Shown in pieces: positions 23,270 to 34,599 of a stretch of DNA of 64,000 nucleotides. A program made the position numbers and the translations under genes. The stretch's first letter is position 1. Each line of letters begins with the position of its first letter. The stretch is from Rhodocollybia butyracea (taxonomy: Eukaryota; Basidiomycota; Agaricomycetes; Agaricales; Omphalotaceae): the NCBI GenBank assembly GCA_015501585.1, contig JADNRY010000019.1:62001-126000 (forward strand), given 5' to 3'. A model generated the notes under the pieces. The model was not told where the DNA came from, did no database searches, and saw nothing but the letters and a program-made list of their open reading frames with translations.

Positions 23270-26200
23270 TCACTGGGAAGTACCATTGTTCCAAAAGCCA
23301 AGATATGCACCTGCGGAGGAGACCATACCGACGGCTTTACCTACGACACTCGCGTCATCGGCGGCGGATCTACATGAGGATGGGGACTGCAGGGAGGCCT
23401 TGTCATTCGATAATGTTGAAGGGGAATGCGAGGGAATCAGGAAATTCGTTGGTTCGACATTATATGATAACCGCGGAGACAAGACCTGGGGGTCGGATAT
23501 ACTTAGAGGTGGTTCACTATTCATGCGTGCTATAGCATGAGCAGCACCACTCATACTAATGACTGGCGAACTTGAAGGGGTAGGGTGTGATGACCGGGTA
23601 AGATCCTCATCGGAGAGGATGTCAGCGGGGGAACTTGATCGTTCTGAAGAACGAGTGACAGGGAGAGGAACAATCGTTCGTGAACCGGATGAAGAAGATG
23701 ACACGCTCGCATCCGGGCCCACAACCTGAGAGTTGATACTCTCGGAGGCTTCAGGACTGACACTATGGGTTAACCTCCGCTCCGTGCGTTCCCTGCCTCG
23801 TCCACTAGTGCGGTTTGACCTCTCTCTGTCTCTTTCCCGATCACCTCCGCCCCGTCCGTTAGCACTATATGCCGAACCTATACCTTCAGGAGACAGGCTT
23901 CCTATAGGCGAGCTATGATTTGAACGCGAGCGCGAGCGCTCTGGGAGCAACGAAGAGGTTCTGCCCCTGGAGGATGAGGGTGGGTCTTGGGGAGTAACGG
24001 TTCCACGGCCACGTTGAGGTGGATACAGTAACGACGACGACGAAGGAAGAGAATGAGCAGGTTCTGTCCGGCCAGGAACGGTTATCGCGGATGTACTTGA
24101 TTGAGATTGAGGGCTGTACGAAGGTGAAGGGGTGCGGGATCTGGATCTAGACCTTGACCGTCGTTCCTCATCAACCGCCAACGTCTGTCCCTCATCTTTG
24201 ATGGAAACCGGGAACGAAGCGGCATCATCACCCGCTGACGTTTTCCGTCTGGCCGAGGATTTTGTCTTTCGTTGAGCAAAGTCTTCCCCAAGATCCGGTC
24301 CGCCAAAGTAATCGTATGCATCTTTGTCAGCCTTTAGGCGTCCACGGGCAAGTTCGGCAGCGGGAGTGTGTACGACGATTGGAACTGAGGACCGCGTACC
24401 CAGTACACCGTCCTTATCTGACTCGATAGAAAAATACGCCTCGTGGTGATGGTACGGTTTTTTCATTCCAGCGGTTTCTTTCGCTGACCCCATATTGTCG
24501 CCGAGCTCTATGTTGTCCGCATCCCTCTGGTTTGCATCCTCCCTAAGCTCCACCTCGGCCTCAGAGTTCAAGCTGGATTTCGAACTAACACGGGGTAGAG
24601 TTGCACTCCCATATCGACTCGATGCCGGAGGCATATACACCAATCCCACAGGGGTGCCGCCCTCGCTATCGCTACTGTTATGCCCAAAGTACAGGCGAGC
24701 GCCACCGGGACCGAAACGCATAGTGCCACCGTCATCGCTGAAGCCTTCATCCCCGAAACCCTCGGCCCAATCGCCAACGGCAGGGTTAAGATAAGGCGAC
24801 TGCACGCCGTGGATGCCAAAGCCGTCCCAGGAGGTGTGGCCGCCACCTGTTCCTGTTTTGAGCATCGTAGGAGCTATAGGTGCAATGGAAACCATGTCTT
24901 TGTCCTTGTCGGAGGAGCTCAGAGAACTCAGAGCTGTAGAGGAGCCATTGCGAACAAGAGACGGTGGACCTTTGCGGGGAAGGTGAACGTGGTTCGGGCC
25001 TCCGCTCCGCCTTCGACGACGTATATTAGAGGGACGGGGTTTGTTCGAACTTGGGACAGAAGCGGAAGATGGCGAGTGTTCGGCACCAGATGAAGCAGAC
25101 GAAGACGACGAGGTAGATGCTTTGGACGTGGACCGAAGCTTAGCATTTTTCTTGTTGTTGAAACTATCTCGTCTCGACCCCATTTGTATGAAATCTTCCT
25201 CCTCCTCCTCCTCATCGTCGACTGCAATCTCGTCACGTATTTGTTCAACATCAGACTCAGAGTCTGTACCGATGGCGCATTCGTTTAACCCCCAATCACC
25301 ATCGAATCCATCTTCACCATCCTCATCATATCTTGGAGGAAAAAATCAGTTACATAGAATGTAGGTAGAAAATACAAACTAACCCGTCATCGTAACTTGC
25401 TTTGTGTTTGCTATACCAGTCGCTCTCATCCTCGGTAACGACCGGCCCAGATGTCGACTCTTTAGGCTTGGGTTTGTCGATAGCTATGCATTGTTCGACG
25501 AACGTATTGAAGGTGATGTGTTTCTTTTTGGTACTAGTACTACCGGTAGGCGTGACTTCTGTGGAGCTTCTGGCGCCGGGAGTAGGACTGGAAGATGACT
25601 GTTCGCCAATATGCGAGGCAAAATACCCGCTGAGGTTCGTTGCGCTGTACACGTGGGGCGGAGAGGGATTAAGAGTAACGAGAGTAGGATTCGCACTACC
25701 AGTGGGCTCGGGAGAGTTTTTTCTAGCAGCTCTGTTGGAGCCCCATCGAGTAACATGGGTATCGGATTTTGTATGCGAAAGGGAAGGACGAGTGGTACTG
25801 GTCGAGGAGTCGGCATCGGAGACCTCTTGAGACAATTTGTGTTCTGCTTCTTCGTCGCTCTCAGCTGGACTGAAAGGCAGATCGCCGGTGAGCATTTCAC
25901 TGATGCTCCGATATTTCAGGATGGATTTGTGCTTGGGTTCTGATAGATCCAGTCGGTCATGAGCAGAAGCCATCCTGTGTTCAGTCTGGTCAGGCTTTGG
26001 TTTCGGTGGTGGGGTCCATTCCACTGCGGTATGAAGGGGACCATAAAGCCAGGTTACATCAGAATCTTTCAGCCTGTAGAGCCGGAATTAAGGTTGGAAA
26101 GGTTATTATTAGAAGAGAACTTGGGTCGAGATAGAGCAGGTGTACAGACCAATTAAGTGTTTCTGGACTGATCGTCTTGAGCTTATTCCTCTGTTTCCAC

Positions 26201-26406
26201 CAGGTTCTCCAGCTTGCATTTTCAAGGCGTACACCGTTGGCAATCTCGTTTTTCTGCCTGGTCATGTTGCGCCAGGAGCGCCAGACATCTTCCTCTTCCC
26301 AATCATGACTGAGATAGTCGACTTGTCCCCTAGGCAGGGTTGTAAGCGACGAGTCGTCTGGGACAGCGCCGACAGAATACAGGAGAACGGGCAGATAGTT
26401 GGACAT
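23270..26406 (-). CDS. REG1-like regulatory subunit of protein phosphatase 1
   Basis: Three exons (26150-26406, 25384-26073, 23270-25331) give 1002 aa. Residues 25-105 carry the conserved fungal block VDYLSHDWEEEDVWRSWRNM, KNEIANGVRLENASWRTWW and LKDSDVTWLYGPLH (the AreA GATA-like / DUF1752 region found in Reg1-type proteins). A second block HKSILKYRSISEML lies near residue 125. Around residue 270, KKHITFNTFVEQCIAI contains an RVxF-type PP1 docking site (HITF) in the same context as yeast Reg1. The remaining 650 residues are disordered, rich in Ser, Arg-Ser and Asp/Glu. By family it targets PP1 to Snf1/AMPK-pathway substrates in glucose repression; that role is inferred. The exon 1 to 2 intron is about 76 nt. 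Confidence 0.82.
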
Positions 26407-28404
26407 GGAGATGGTGGTAGAAAAGAAAGGATAGCGGTGAAGTACAGATACTGGAAATTGTTAATTATTAGACGAGATCGTGGTCTAGAATCGAATAGCC
26501 GTTAATAAAGGTTTCTAAGACTTTCTAGTGCCGAGGCTCCGTGGTTGGTGTCGGACACGGTTACAAGAGCTTTGGGCTCGTTGTGAGGAGCAACGGAGCA
26601 AAGGATGGTGAAATACCACAGAGGTTGGCGGAAGAGGTAAAAGGCGCGGTGGACATTAAGTCAGCACGGCCCGTATATTTTCACGCGTCAACCAATCACG
26701 ATGCTTATTTCCTCAAGTCTTTCTCTCCGGGTTTGTTCCGTCCGATGTTTTCATGTTCAAAGCTCGCTATGATGTATTTGTGCCCCACCAATGCACCAAT
26801 GCACCACACTGTCACCCATTATTGTACTCAACATACTCAACACCACAGCAGCAAAAGTGGTTAGTATAACCTGCTTTGTTCTCTCAACCCCGCAGCGGTC
26901 TATGGCCGATCAAGCATCAAGATCCAATTTGCCCTTTTCAGCACCACTGGATGAGTTGCTTCAATTTTACACCCGGTTACAACCCTTCAACCCGGTTTAT
27001 TCCACTGGTCAAAATGTCCACGTGCCCCTACATGTTCACGAGCCTCGGGAGGACATCTCTCGTTTCCGCCTTTTTCGTGGTTTCGAAACCTTCGAATACA
27101 GCTATGGTACCAAGGTCCGTACGCGCGTTAAGTATCTTTAGACAGCTTTAGACTTCATAGTCGGTTGCATATCGTCGGGCCCGAGTCTGATTGACACTGA
27201 GGCTGTCGGCTGACAGGGCTGTTCAGCAGACAGAAACAATGAAGGTGCGCACAGCTTCAAGAGCTTGGATCAAGCTCCGAAAGCACGCCAATCCGTCGGT
27301 GTCCCGGTGCGCATTGCAGCATTGTGATTTGCGAGAGTCGGAAATTTCAAATCCGTGGTCAAAGTTACCAGGAACTGCAAGGTCTCTGCAAGTGGACTTC
27401 AGTCGACAGCTGCCAGCAGTGCTTTTTCACGGAGATGAACGACCAGAATTGTACCAGTATTGTATGTACAGTATTGTACCCTTATGAACACCTATCATTT
27501 CCTCAGTCCAAGTGTACCAAATGGCTTGGCTGTACAATGATTCATAGTGACTGGTAAGTAACCGAAAAGGTGCTGTCAAAGCTGGGTGTATTGAACTCTG
27601 TATAATCCGAAAATCCCAGATAAGCTATTTAGTAATATGTCTAATGCAAGCCTGAGCCAAACGTAGAACACCCGTTTCTATCTCGCGGAGGTTATCGGAT
27701 TGAATATTCTGTATTTTTAATGAATCGACTCTTCTCGCCTAATCGCTTGAAGTTTGAAGCAATCGAAAAGTTCGCACAATTAATGAGGAAGACAATATTC
27801 ATATTATAATTCGATTCTGTTGATTTTTCATCCGAGTAGCAACAGGTAGCAACGAGCGGAGAGTGGTTATTCCAGTATAATTTTGGGTAAGGCTAGGTGA
27901 GGTGGTTAAATGTCCGACTCTGTTCATCGACTGCTCTCAAATCATTCTGGATACCCACTACAAATGGTCATTTCTTGTATAAAAGTATCTCTTCGAACGA
28001 TTATTTTTGCGACAAGTGCTTGTGACGCTGCCATTGAAACATATTACACAGGCGCTGTGGGCTGCACGGAATCCAACCACACCGTTTAATTGGGTACTGA
28101 GAATCTCGGCCCTAACTGGATTGAGCGACTGTTTTTCGAGAGTAAAATGATCTGAAATGCTGGTGTCGGGAATGGTCCGATGGCAACGAGTATAAGAGTT
28201 GGAAGAAACATGCTGTATATATAGGCCGAGTCAGATCTTTGTCGTCTGGAAGGAGAAAGGAATGAAATACGGACAGTAAGAAAAGGGAAAAAAGTTACAC
28301 AGACTTTGGCATAGAGATCGTGTCTGTAAATCCATTTCCTATGGGCCAATGCGCGCTCAAATCTGTTACTCTGCTCTCGCGTCTACTCCTTTCGCGAACT
28401 TCTC
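26407..28404. other. Gene-poor stretch beginning the repeat island
   Basis: No confident gene. A plus-strand frame from 26902 to 27141 (80 aa, MADQASRSNLPFS...) sits divergent to the REG1-like gene but has no motif or intron. From about 27550 the sequence becomes AT-rich without long frames. A block starting near 28290 is repeated, diverged, near 30130. Confidence 0.45.
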
Positions 28405-28698
28405 TTAGAATTCGTCATACGCGCTCGGGGCGACTAGGGGTATTTGGTCTGTTGACAATGGTTTCGGAGATGTTTGTACAGGAGGAAGAATATGCTTCTG
28501 ATAGTCGTCGAGGTCGATAGTTTGATCACCAATGTTTTGACCGATAAAGCTGCTGACGAAACGAACCATCGGAGAAAAAACAAAAGCTATAACTATCACC
28601 AGTCCATATCATTATCATCACTGACACTAGATGAAGGAAAGAATTAGATCGTGCTGTATTACTATTAGGACATGAGTCAAAACACACCTACTAGTCAT
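28405..28698 (-). CDS. Hypothetical 61-aa protein (duplicated locus, copy 1)
   Basis: Three exons (28688-28698, 28600-28626, 28405-28552) give a 61-aa acidic protein beginning MTSSVSDDNDMDCSFIG and ending PSAYDEF, with a Pro/Thr-rich middle. Both introns (61 and 47 nt) are GT-AG. The model is supported by a diverged second copy at about 30250-31011 that conserves the start, the first donor and the exon order. There is no signal peptide and no C-terminal CAAX box, so it is not a typical basidiomycete pheromone precursor. I do not recognise the family. Confidence 0.4.
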
Positions 28699-29111
28699 GA
28701 CTTCTGTCCACAACCTGTAGGCTGTTGAAGACCTATTGCACAATGGTCTTCGCCTAGGGAGGTGGACTCATACAAAGTTTAAGTCGCAAAGGGAAAACAG
28801 GCGCTTATTTAAAATAGACGCGGCCCCCAACAAATCGAAACAAATCGAAAGGAGGCCGACTCGCTCGCCTGCCCGCCATTGCTAGCACTCAATTTACTCT
28901 GTATTTCGTCAACGCGTCAACTTTCTCTTCCTCCTGACGGCCCTCCATCGACATCCGATTACCTGGAGCATTTTTCAAGCATTTTTTTTTTGCCCAAATC
29001 AAGGCCCAAATTTTGGGAACAAGCGAAATAAGCTATCCTATCGATTCAAAGCAGCTACCCAGGTACCTATTCCTTCAACTCTCTCCGGATCCCAGTCCTT
29101 TTGCTTTTTGT

Positions 29112-29716
29112 CTATTCCCTTTTCTGTTTCACTTCCTTGGCCGCATGCTTCATAGACACCGCAATTGTACCTGATGAATGAGCAACTTTTTGTGGACTGA
29201 AATGGCAAGCTCTGGAGGGGCCCCTTCGATGTACATGTCCTAACGTTGATTTGATTCCATCATTAGAGAAGTCCATGCATTCCGCCTTCCCCGTTTCGTC
29301 CTTAGCGGACGAAAATTCCACCATACAACCACCCTTAGGACATTGACATTTATCACAGTAGACCTTCACCCAACTACTATAATGGTCGCCTGCATGACCG
29401 TCGGGTTTCCATCCATTGTCAAATATAACTGGGCCAGCTCGATATCCTTCGAAGAATTTGTTTATACTCTGTGTGAATTCCGGCGGTGTGGAGTCTACGT
29501 TGGCCGTGCTTACTTCCCTCCCGCCGGCCAGGAGAAAGCTTACATGTACGCTCTGTACGCTCTCTACCTTTTCTTCGCCTCTTTTCTACGCATGCATAAG
29601 TTTGAGATAGCTTGGAGCATGGCTCATCCACTTACATCTAGAGGCATTCCAAATGTGCTTGAACACAGGGTTGAGACAAAAAGAACACTGAGAAAGATAA
29701 TGGTGTGTCGCATCAT
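29112..29716 (-). CDS. Small secreted protein, Cys-containing (copy A)
   Basis: Three exons (29636-29716, 29544-29567, 29112-29468) give 153 aa. A signal peptide (MMRHTIIFLSVLFVSTLC) is followed by a short linker, SINKFFEGYRAGPVIFDNGW, a Cys cluster CDKCQCPKGGC, FSSAKDE, and a basic tail. The start could be either of two adjacent ATGs (29716 or 29713). A diverged paralog lies at 38638-39097 with an identical-length first exon and the shared DNGW motif. Small secreted proteins like this are common effector-type or cell-wall candidates in mushrooms; function is unknown. It sits in a repeat-rich island, typical of fast-evolving secreted genes. Confidence 0.55.
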
Positions 29717-30085
29717 GGGGAGGGTGCGGTGTTGAAAGGAAGTGGATATGAAGAGCGGTACTGTCGAGACTAGGGATGGAAATCGAATGTTGGAGTAGGG
29801 GTTTTTATGTCGAATGTCGAGAGCGACGATGGCCAGCAACAAAGCTCAAAGACAGTGGTACCGAGCCAGCAGTACAGGGAATCTTTTGAGCGCGAGATTC
29901 CAGGAGACTTCTCTTAAGTCAGTAGATCTGTCCCTCCATCAATCAGCCTCAATCCCGCAATTTGCAAAGCTTGGTAACCCTCCGTAACACAGCGTGAGGG
30001 ACCAACTCTGGATCGACTTCAGACGAGCCATTTCAAATTACTTCCCTGCATTTTCGGCTAAGAATACTCTGAGCCTACTAGGCCC
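29112..30085. repeat. Segmental duplication unit, copy 1 (partner near 38600-39475)
   Basis: Besides the secreted-protein exons, the upstream 350 bp are shared with the second copy: matching stretches around TATGTCGAATGTCGAGAGCG, TCAATCAGCCTCAATCCCGC and TTCCCTGCATTTTCGG occur in the same order near 29810/39195, 29940/39320 and 30045/39440. Both copies have the same orientation. Confidence 0.75.
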
Positions 30086-30249
30086 TATAAGTATATAGCT
30101 GTCTATTTTACTTCAGAAAAGGGAGAAAGGTTACACAGACCTTGACATAAAGATTCGATTATAGAGATCGTGTCTGTAAATCCATTTCCTATGGATCAAC
30201 GCGCGCGGAAATCTGTCATTTTGCTCTCGCGTCTACTCTTTTCACGGAC
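29717..30249. other. Intergenic within the repeat island
   Basis: Holds the 5' part of the duplicated secreted-protein unit and, from about 30130, the repeat also found near 28290 (shared words GAGATCGTGTCTGTAAATCC and CTCTCGCGTCTACTC). No gene seen. Confidence 0.5.
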
Positions 30250-31011
30250 TCCTCTGTGAATTCGTCGTGCGCGCTCGGGACCAGGAGCATTTCGTCTGTT
30301 GGCCAAAGGTAGCGGTGGTTCCAGAGGAGACGTTCGCAAAGGAGGAAGAAAATTGGGTAGTCATAATAGGGCTGTTCAATTCTCACATCATTTCGTTTTG
30401 CTGCATCACATTGTTTTGTTTCGTGGCGTCTGATGCCGGTCCGGTGGATTGGATAGTCGAAATAAACTTGTTTTCTTTCTTAATGACTACTTCAGAGAAC
30501 TTTAGAGCTTTAAAAAGGGCTTACAGATGTAGCTTGACTCTTTCTATTTGTTTCTTCGGCTTTGGAGGAAGAATTAGCCACTCTGAAGGCTCAGAACAAA
30601 AGGGGAAGATTTGAATGATTTACAATGGGGTCCTGAGCAAGTCCTGGGCCACTTTTGAGTGGCGGCAAGTTAATACTTTATTAATCATACACTGTAGCAG
30701 ACACCAAGTGCCTTATTGTTCAGGATTCGAGCATTAAAAGCAAAAAACAGAGCAAAAATAATGATTGATTTCAAGCTTTGATACACGGCTGATCATCGGC
30801 AACTAATTTCCGAAACGATGTGATGCAGCGAAACGAAATGATGTGAGAATTGAGCAGCCCTAATAGTTGTGAATGACATGGTCGCCGATGTTTTGACCGA
30901 TGAGACTGCTGATGAAAACAAACTATCTGGTAGAAGTCCATATCATCAAGCCTGAGGGAAAGAGTTAGAATGTGCTCCAGGACACAAGTTAAAATACACC
31001 TACTCGTCATG
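30250..31011 (-). pseudogene. Second copy of the 61-aa gene, split by an inverted-repeat element
   Basis: The start (ATGACGAGTAG at 31011) and first donor match copy 1, and the downstream exon matches as far as ATCGGTCAAAACATCGGCGA. A 492-bp element (30369-30860) then interrupts the last exon; the rest of the exon resumes beyond it and reaches the copy-1 stop region without an in-frame stop codon. It cannot encode the copy-1 protein. Confidence 0.65.
30369..30860. mobile_element. Non-autonomous inverted-repeat transposon (MITE-like), 492 bp
   Basis: The ends form a terminal inverted repeat of about 42 bp with only two mismatches (left 30369-30410, right 30819-30860), beginning GGGCTGTTCAATTCTCACAT. 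The 5-bp word TAATA flanks both ends (30364-30368 and 30861-30865) as a putative target duplication. No transposase frame is present. The insertion splits a gene whose uninterrupted paralog lies at 28405-28698, showing the pre-insertion state. The superfamily cannot be fixed: a TA or 3-bp TAA duplication inside TAATA would also fit. Confidence 0.75.
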
Positions 31012-31036
31012 GTTTCTTTCTGCAACTTGTTGAAGA

Positions 31037-32014
31037 CTATATAGTTTTTGCCCGGATTGTCCTCAGTCGGAGGTGCCAGTGTTTGAGCTCATAAGCCTGT
31101 GAGTAAGGAAAAGTAAGATGGTCTTTGTCCTTCAAAGGGTAGGAACGGTCTAATGTGGGTGGTACTTTGTGATTATCAGTATTAGCCCATGGCCAAAAAC
31201 CGTACCATAGTCTGTGGAGAACAGATTGCACAAGAGGTTTGTTTGGGTGGGACTGAAGGAGGCTTTCAAAGACATCAACATTGATAGGCGTGGTGATTCG
31301 GAAAAGGTGCGGATTTCTTTTTATAGTTTCAATGGTGATGTCATTTAAAATTTCATTATCAGGTACACCTGGTAAGGCAGGCATGAGTTCGGAAGCTTTG
31401 GCTAATGAGAGTCTTTCGGTTGCATCGTCAGAGCTATCCCAGATAAAATCACGGGTATAGCGAGGACAATGGAACCAGCGTTCAGTTGGTTCTTGACGTG
31501 TTCGTGCAATCTGCTCACCCATGGGAGTTACTTTTGCAAGTTGAGCAGATGTGTTTGTGAGTGCAAGTCTCAGCAGTGTTTGGGCACTTCTTGTCATTGA
31601 ATCATCTACAGGGGTCTCTGTGACGGTTATTCACTTGCTTTGTATTGTTCCCAGCTCTGCTTGGCAGGGGCTAGCTAGTCCACGGTGGTGCTTGGAGCCA
31701 GAGGAGAGAGAGATTGGTGAACAAACTGTGGTCGGAGAGTAAGTGGCAACAAGTTTGTGAGACTTGGAGTCTGACAGCCTGATCATAGTTGAGGACTCAA
31801 GTGTGGTTACTGGTGGGGAGTGAAGCGAAGAGTTGAGAGATGTAATCTCTATAGGATCAGAGCTCATTGCCGCAATGGGGGAGAGCATACTTGATGGCTC
31901 TTGCATACTTGTCAAAAGTAATGGACCATTCACCGTGGGTTGATACAGTTTGCTTGGGTAGGTGGCTTCCAAATCTGAACTCAATATCACCGACCTTTTA
32001 AGTTTGTTTCTCAT
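31037..32014 (-). pseudogene. Retroelement pol-type N-terminal fragment
   Basis: Two successive minus-strand frames (32014-31631 and 31597-31037) look like one broken ORF. The second (186 aa) contains ESLLQSHPNKPLVQSVLHRL and GFWPWANTD, a segment I associate with the region just upstream of reverse transcriptase in element ORFs common in Agaricomycetes. No catalytic YxDD block follows. This assignment rests on recall of the motif, not on a search. It is probably a decayed element with the gag-like piece at 33769-34290. Confidence 0.45.
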
Positions 32015-33768
32015 CGAGGGAAGTTGTGTGGATACTTAGGAAGATGTGATCAAACTTAGCTGGTGATATGCCCCAAGACTTTTTGAGTCTAAAACTAGAC
32101 TTAAAGCACACTACTGGATAGTCTTTGCATGATACATAGTGTTCATACCACTTGGAGGACTTCTCCCAGTGCTGTGTTCACTGAAACCCAAATTGGACAT
32201 GCTCATACAACACCTGTATTGCCACTGCTTCACACGCACGACAGCCTAACATTGATCTCAAACCATTGGCCATTTTGGCCAATACTCTGAATTTGATATA
32301 ATTGATTTACTTGAAACTACCTCACCAGGAGGCAGTTTTCTATGAAACCTTTGATGTTGCAGACCATTTGGACAATTCTAACATTGTTCCACTAGTTAGC
32401 ACTCGATTCCAAGTTTTCCCTTCCATAGGAAATGCTTGCTTAGAATAATAATACCTTACTAAGGGTATAAAACTTAGAATATGCAAAAGGGCAATCTGGG
32501 GCAGGAAATAAAATGTACCAGAGACCCTGAAGTACTAGAACAAATGAAAGCAGTGCATAGGCATCTGACAGCATCAAAATACTGGTATCCAGGGTACTTC
32601 TCCGGTTTCATGGTTACATCAGTTGTTGGTATAAATGCCTCATTTTCAAATAATTGCATAGCATGATGATACAGGACAGGAGTGGGGGTCAAACTGAGTC
32701 CGAACAGGTCCCGTCGACGTCCCCTGCCCTCCCGCCTTATACTCCATGTGTCCCCCAACCATAGAGACGAGATTTGAGTAGGTACTAGGAGGAGACATAC
32801 CTATATTTCTATATGCTCATACTTCAATACCCATTGGTCAGAGACCTTAGAAAATTTATGAACCCTTGAAACGAGTTTATACAAGTTGGAAATACAGTAC
32901 AACATCCTGATACCGGGTGGTTTTCCAATGCTCCAGCATAGAACTGAGATCTGTCCCCTTGAGCAGTATTTCAAAGATTAGAATGAAACTTGATGTTGCA
33001 GGGCTTATATGACAATTATTGAAGTGAGAATAGCTGAGATACATCCTTCTTCAAGTCCTCCCTCACTTATAGAACCTGTGGACTACTGGTTCACACTTAC
33101 TTACAGTCATAAGTCACTGTAAGTACTGACAATCAAGAATGAATGAAAAAGAGCATACCAAGAACTCGAGATTGAACATCTATGATCCGAAATGGAACTG
33201 AATAGAGTGAAACGACCTCATGGGGCGGTCTCTGCTCACTGTTTCCAGGTCTGATGTAGAAATTCACAATAGAATTGACCATATGATGCCATACAGCCTT
33301 GTATGCAGAGCACATGCTCCCTTTACCAATACTCTTGGCTTCCTTGGGTATATAATCAAGGGGAGACCTCCAGAAAGAGCAGGCATCCCCCCCCCCCCCC
33401 CCCCCCCCCAGGTTAACTGGCTTACTGTCAAGCTTGTAGTAATAGGGTGCTTCTGGCAGAAGAAAGAACAGAATTATTCAGAGTGCTTTTGCTTCTGACA
33501 GAACTTGAATGAACTTGGATTGAATTTGAACAGACAAAGAGACCTTGCACTTGTTGTTGTCCCAGTCTTGTCTTGTTTGAAAGTTTTGAAGTCCAAAGTC
33601 TTGTTTTGAAAGGAATAGTTAAGTACAAAGAGAACCCCAGAGACTATAGAGCATTTTGTGCAATAGAGTCCATTGATCAATCTTGAATTACCCCAGAACT
33701 CAAAGTCTGATTGTGTGTTTGTGTTGGTGTTGTTTTGCATTCTGCCCACCTACCCATAGTTAGCCCTA
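32015..33768. other. Repeat-island interior, no gene seen
   Basis: Only short, motif-free frames occur. A 23-C homopolymer lies at 33387-33409. The stretch lies between two minus-strand retroelement fragments and is probably the decayed interior of the same element. Confidence 0.4.
33387..33409. repeat. Poly-C run of 23
   Basis: Twenty-three consecutive C bases, by far the longest homopolymer in the window, in an otherwise AT-rich repeat region. The true length may differ because such runs are hard to sequence. Confidence 0.85.
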
Positions 33769-34290
33769 TCACTGGTTTTCCTCTGATGAGATTGTCCCAA
33801 TCCTTGAGGCTAAATCCAGGGCAGTCTGGTTGAGAGATGATGGATGATTGAACGGTCTTTGGATCTCGGGAGAAATTCTCGAGTGCAAGTTTTTTGTCCA
33901 AGACTGGGGATAATTGAGGGACATTGGAGCGGAATGTCCAGGTAAAGGCAGCGGTGTCAATCTTGTGGCAAGGGGTAGGTTCCTCATTGTTGCATTGGAT
34001 TTGGAATCAGACCCAAGAGGTTCCTCATTGCTGCAGGGCTGTTTCCAAGTCTCTGGAGTAGCTTGGGTTTCACCCTCACTGTGAGAATGTCTGATTTCAG
34101 CAGCTTTCTGCTTTTGTGCCTCCATGACATTGAGGAGGTTGAAGTAGAATGAGAATGTCTGAGCAATGGTGTTTTGATCAAGTTTTTCTGGGATAAGAGC
34201 TCTTTGGATGCTGAAGAAGGCATCGAACTTGGTGATATCGCCATCTTCAAAATGCTGAGTGAATCCAACACATTGTTGCAGACCTCAGGA
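33769..34290 (-). pseudogene. Retroelement gag-like fragment
   Basis: An open minus-strand frame reads KFDAFFSIQRALIPEKLDQN then FSFYFNLLNVMEAQKQKAAE and continues as a Ser/Pro/Asn-rich tail to a stop at 33769. The length, helical start and low-complexity tail resemble gag-type ORFs, and its position upstream (on the minus strand) of the pol-like fragment fits gag-pol order. No zinc knuckle is visible. It has no clear start and is bordered by repeats. Confidence 0.35.
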
Positions 34291-34383
34291 GAGGAGTAAG
34301 GAGATGGTTCAATGTAGAGGTAGATCCTGATGTTGTTTGCGTGGAGTTAGAGTCAGTCGCTGTTCGAGGGTGGCCCCAGAAGT

Positions 34384-34599
34384 CATCAGGAAAAGTACTA
34401 TAGACTTAAGGCAACTCAGGAAAAGGTTCAGGGAGTCATTTGGCTCAAGTCAACTTAAGTCACTTGAGTTGAGTTGAGTTAACTTTGGGCCAACTTCACA
34501 AACTTGATATTTGGTTGAGCAGACTTAAGTTGACTTGAGCCAAATGACTCCCTGAACCTTTTCCTGAGTTGCCTTAAGTCTATAGTACTTTTCCTGATG
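34384..34599. repeat. Perfect foldback: 78-bp inverted arms, 60-bp loop
   Basis: Bases 34384-34461 are the exact reverse complement of 34522-34599; the spacer is 34462-34521. The arms begin CATCAGGAAAAGTACTATAG. The perfect match over 78 bp means either a very recent foldback insertion or active gene conversion. No clear target duplication. It contains no coding capacity. Confidence 0.85.

Noticed and set aside
26902..27141. 80-aa plus-strand gene divergent to the REG1-like gene
   Set aside because: Open frame only, with no motif, intron or homolog that I recognise; left as a note in the gap entry.
28405..28698. Basidiomycete mating pheromone precursor
   Set aside because: The protein is the right size and in a variable island, but it ends AYDEF rather than a CAAX box and no pheromone receptor gene is in the window.
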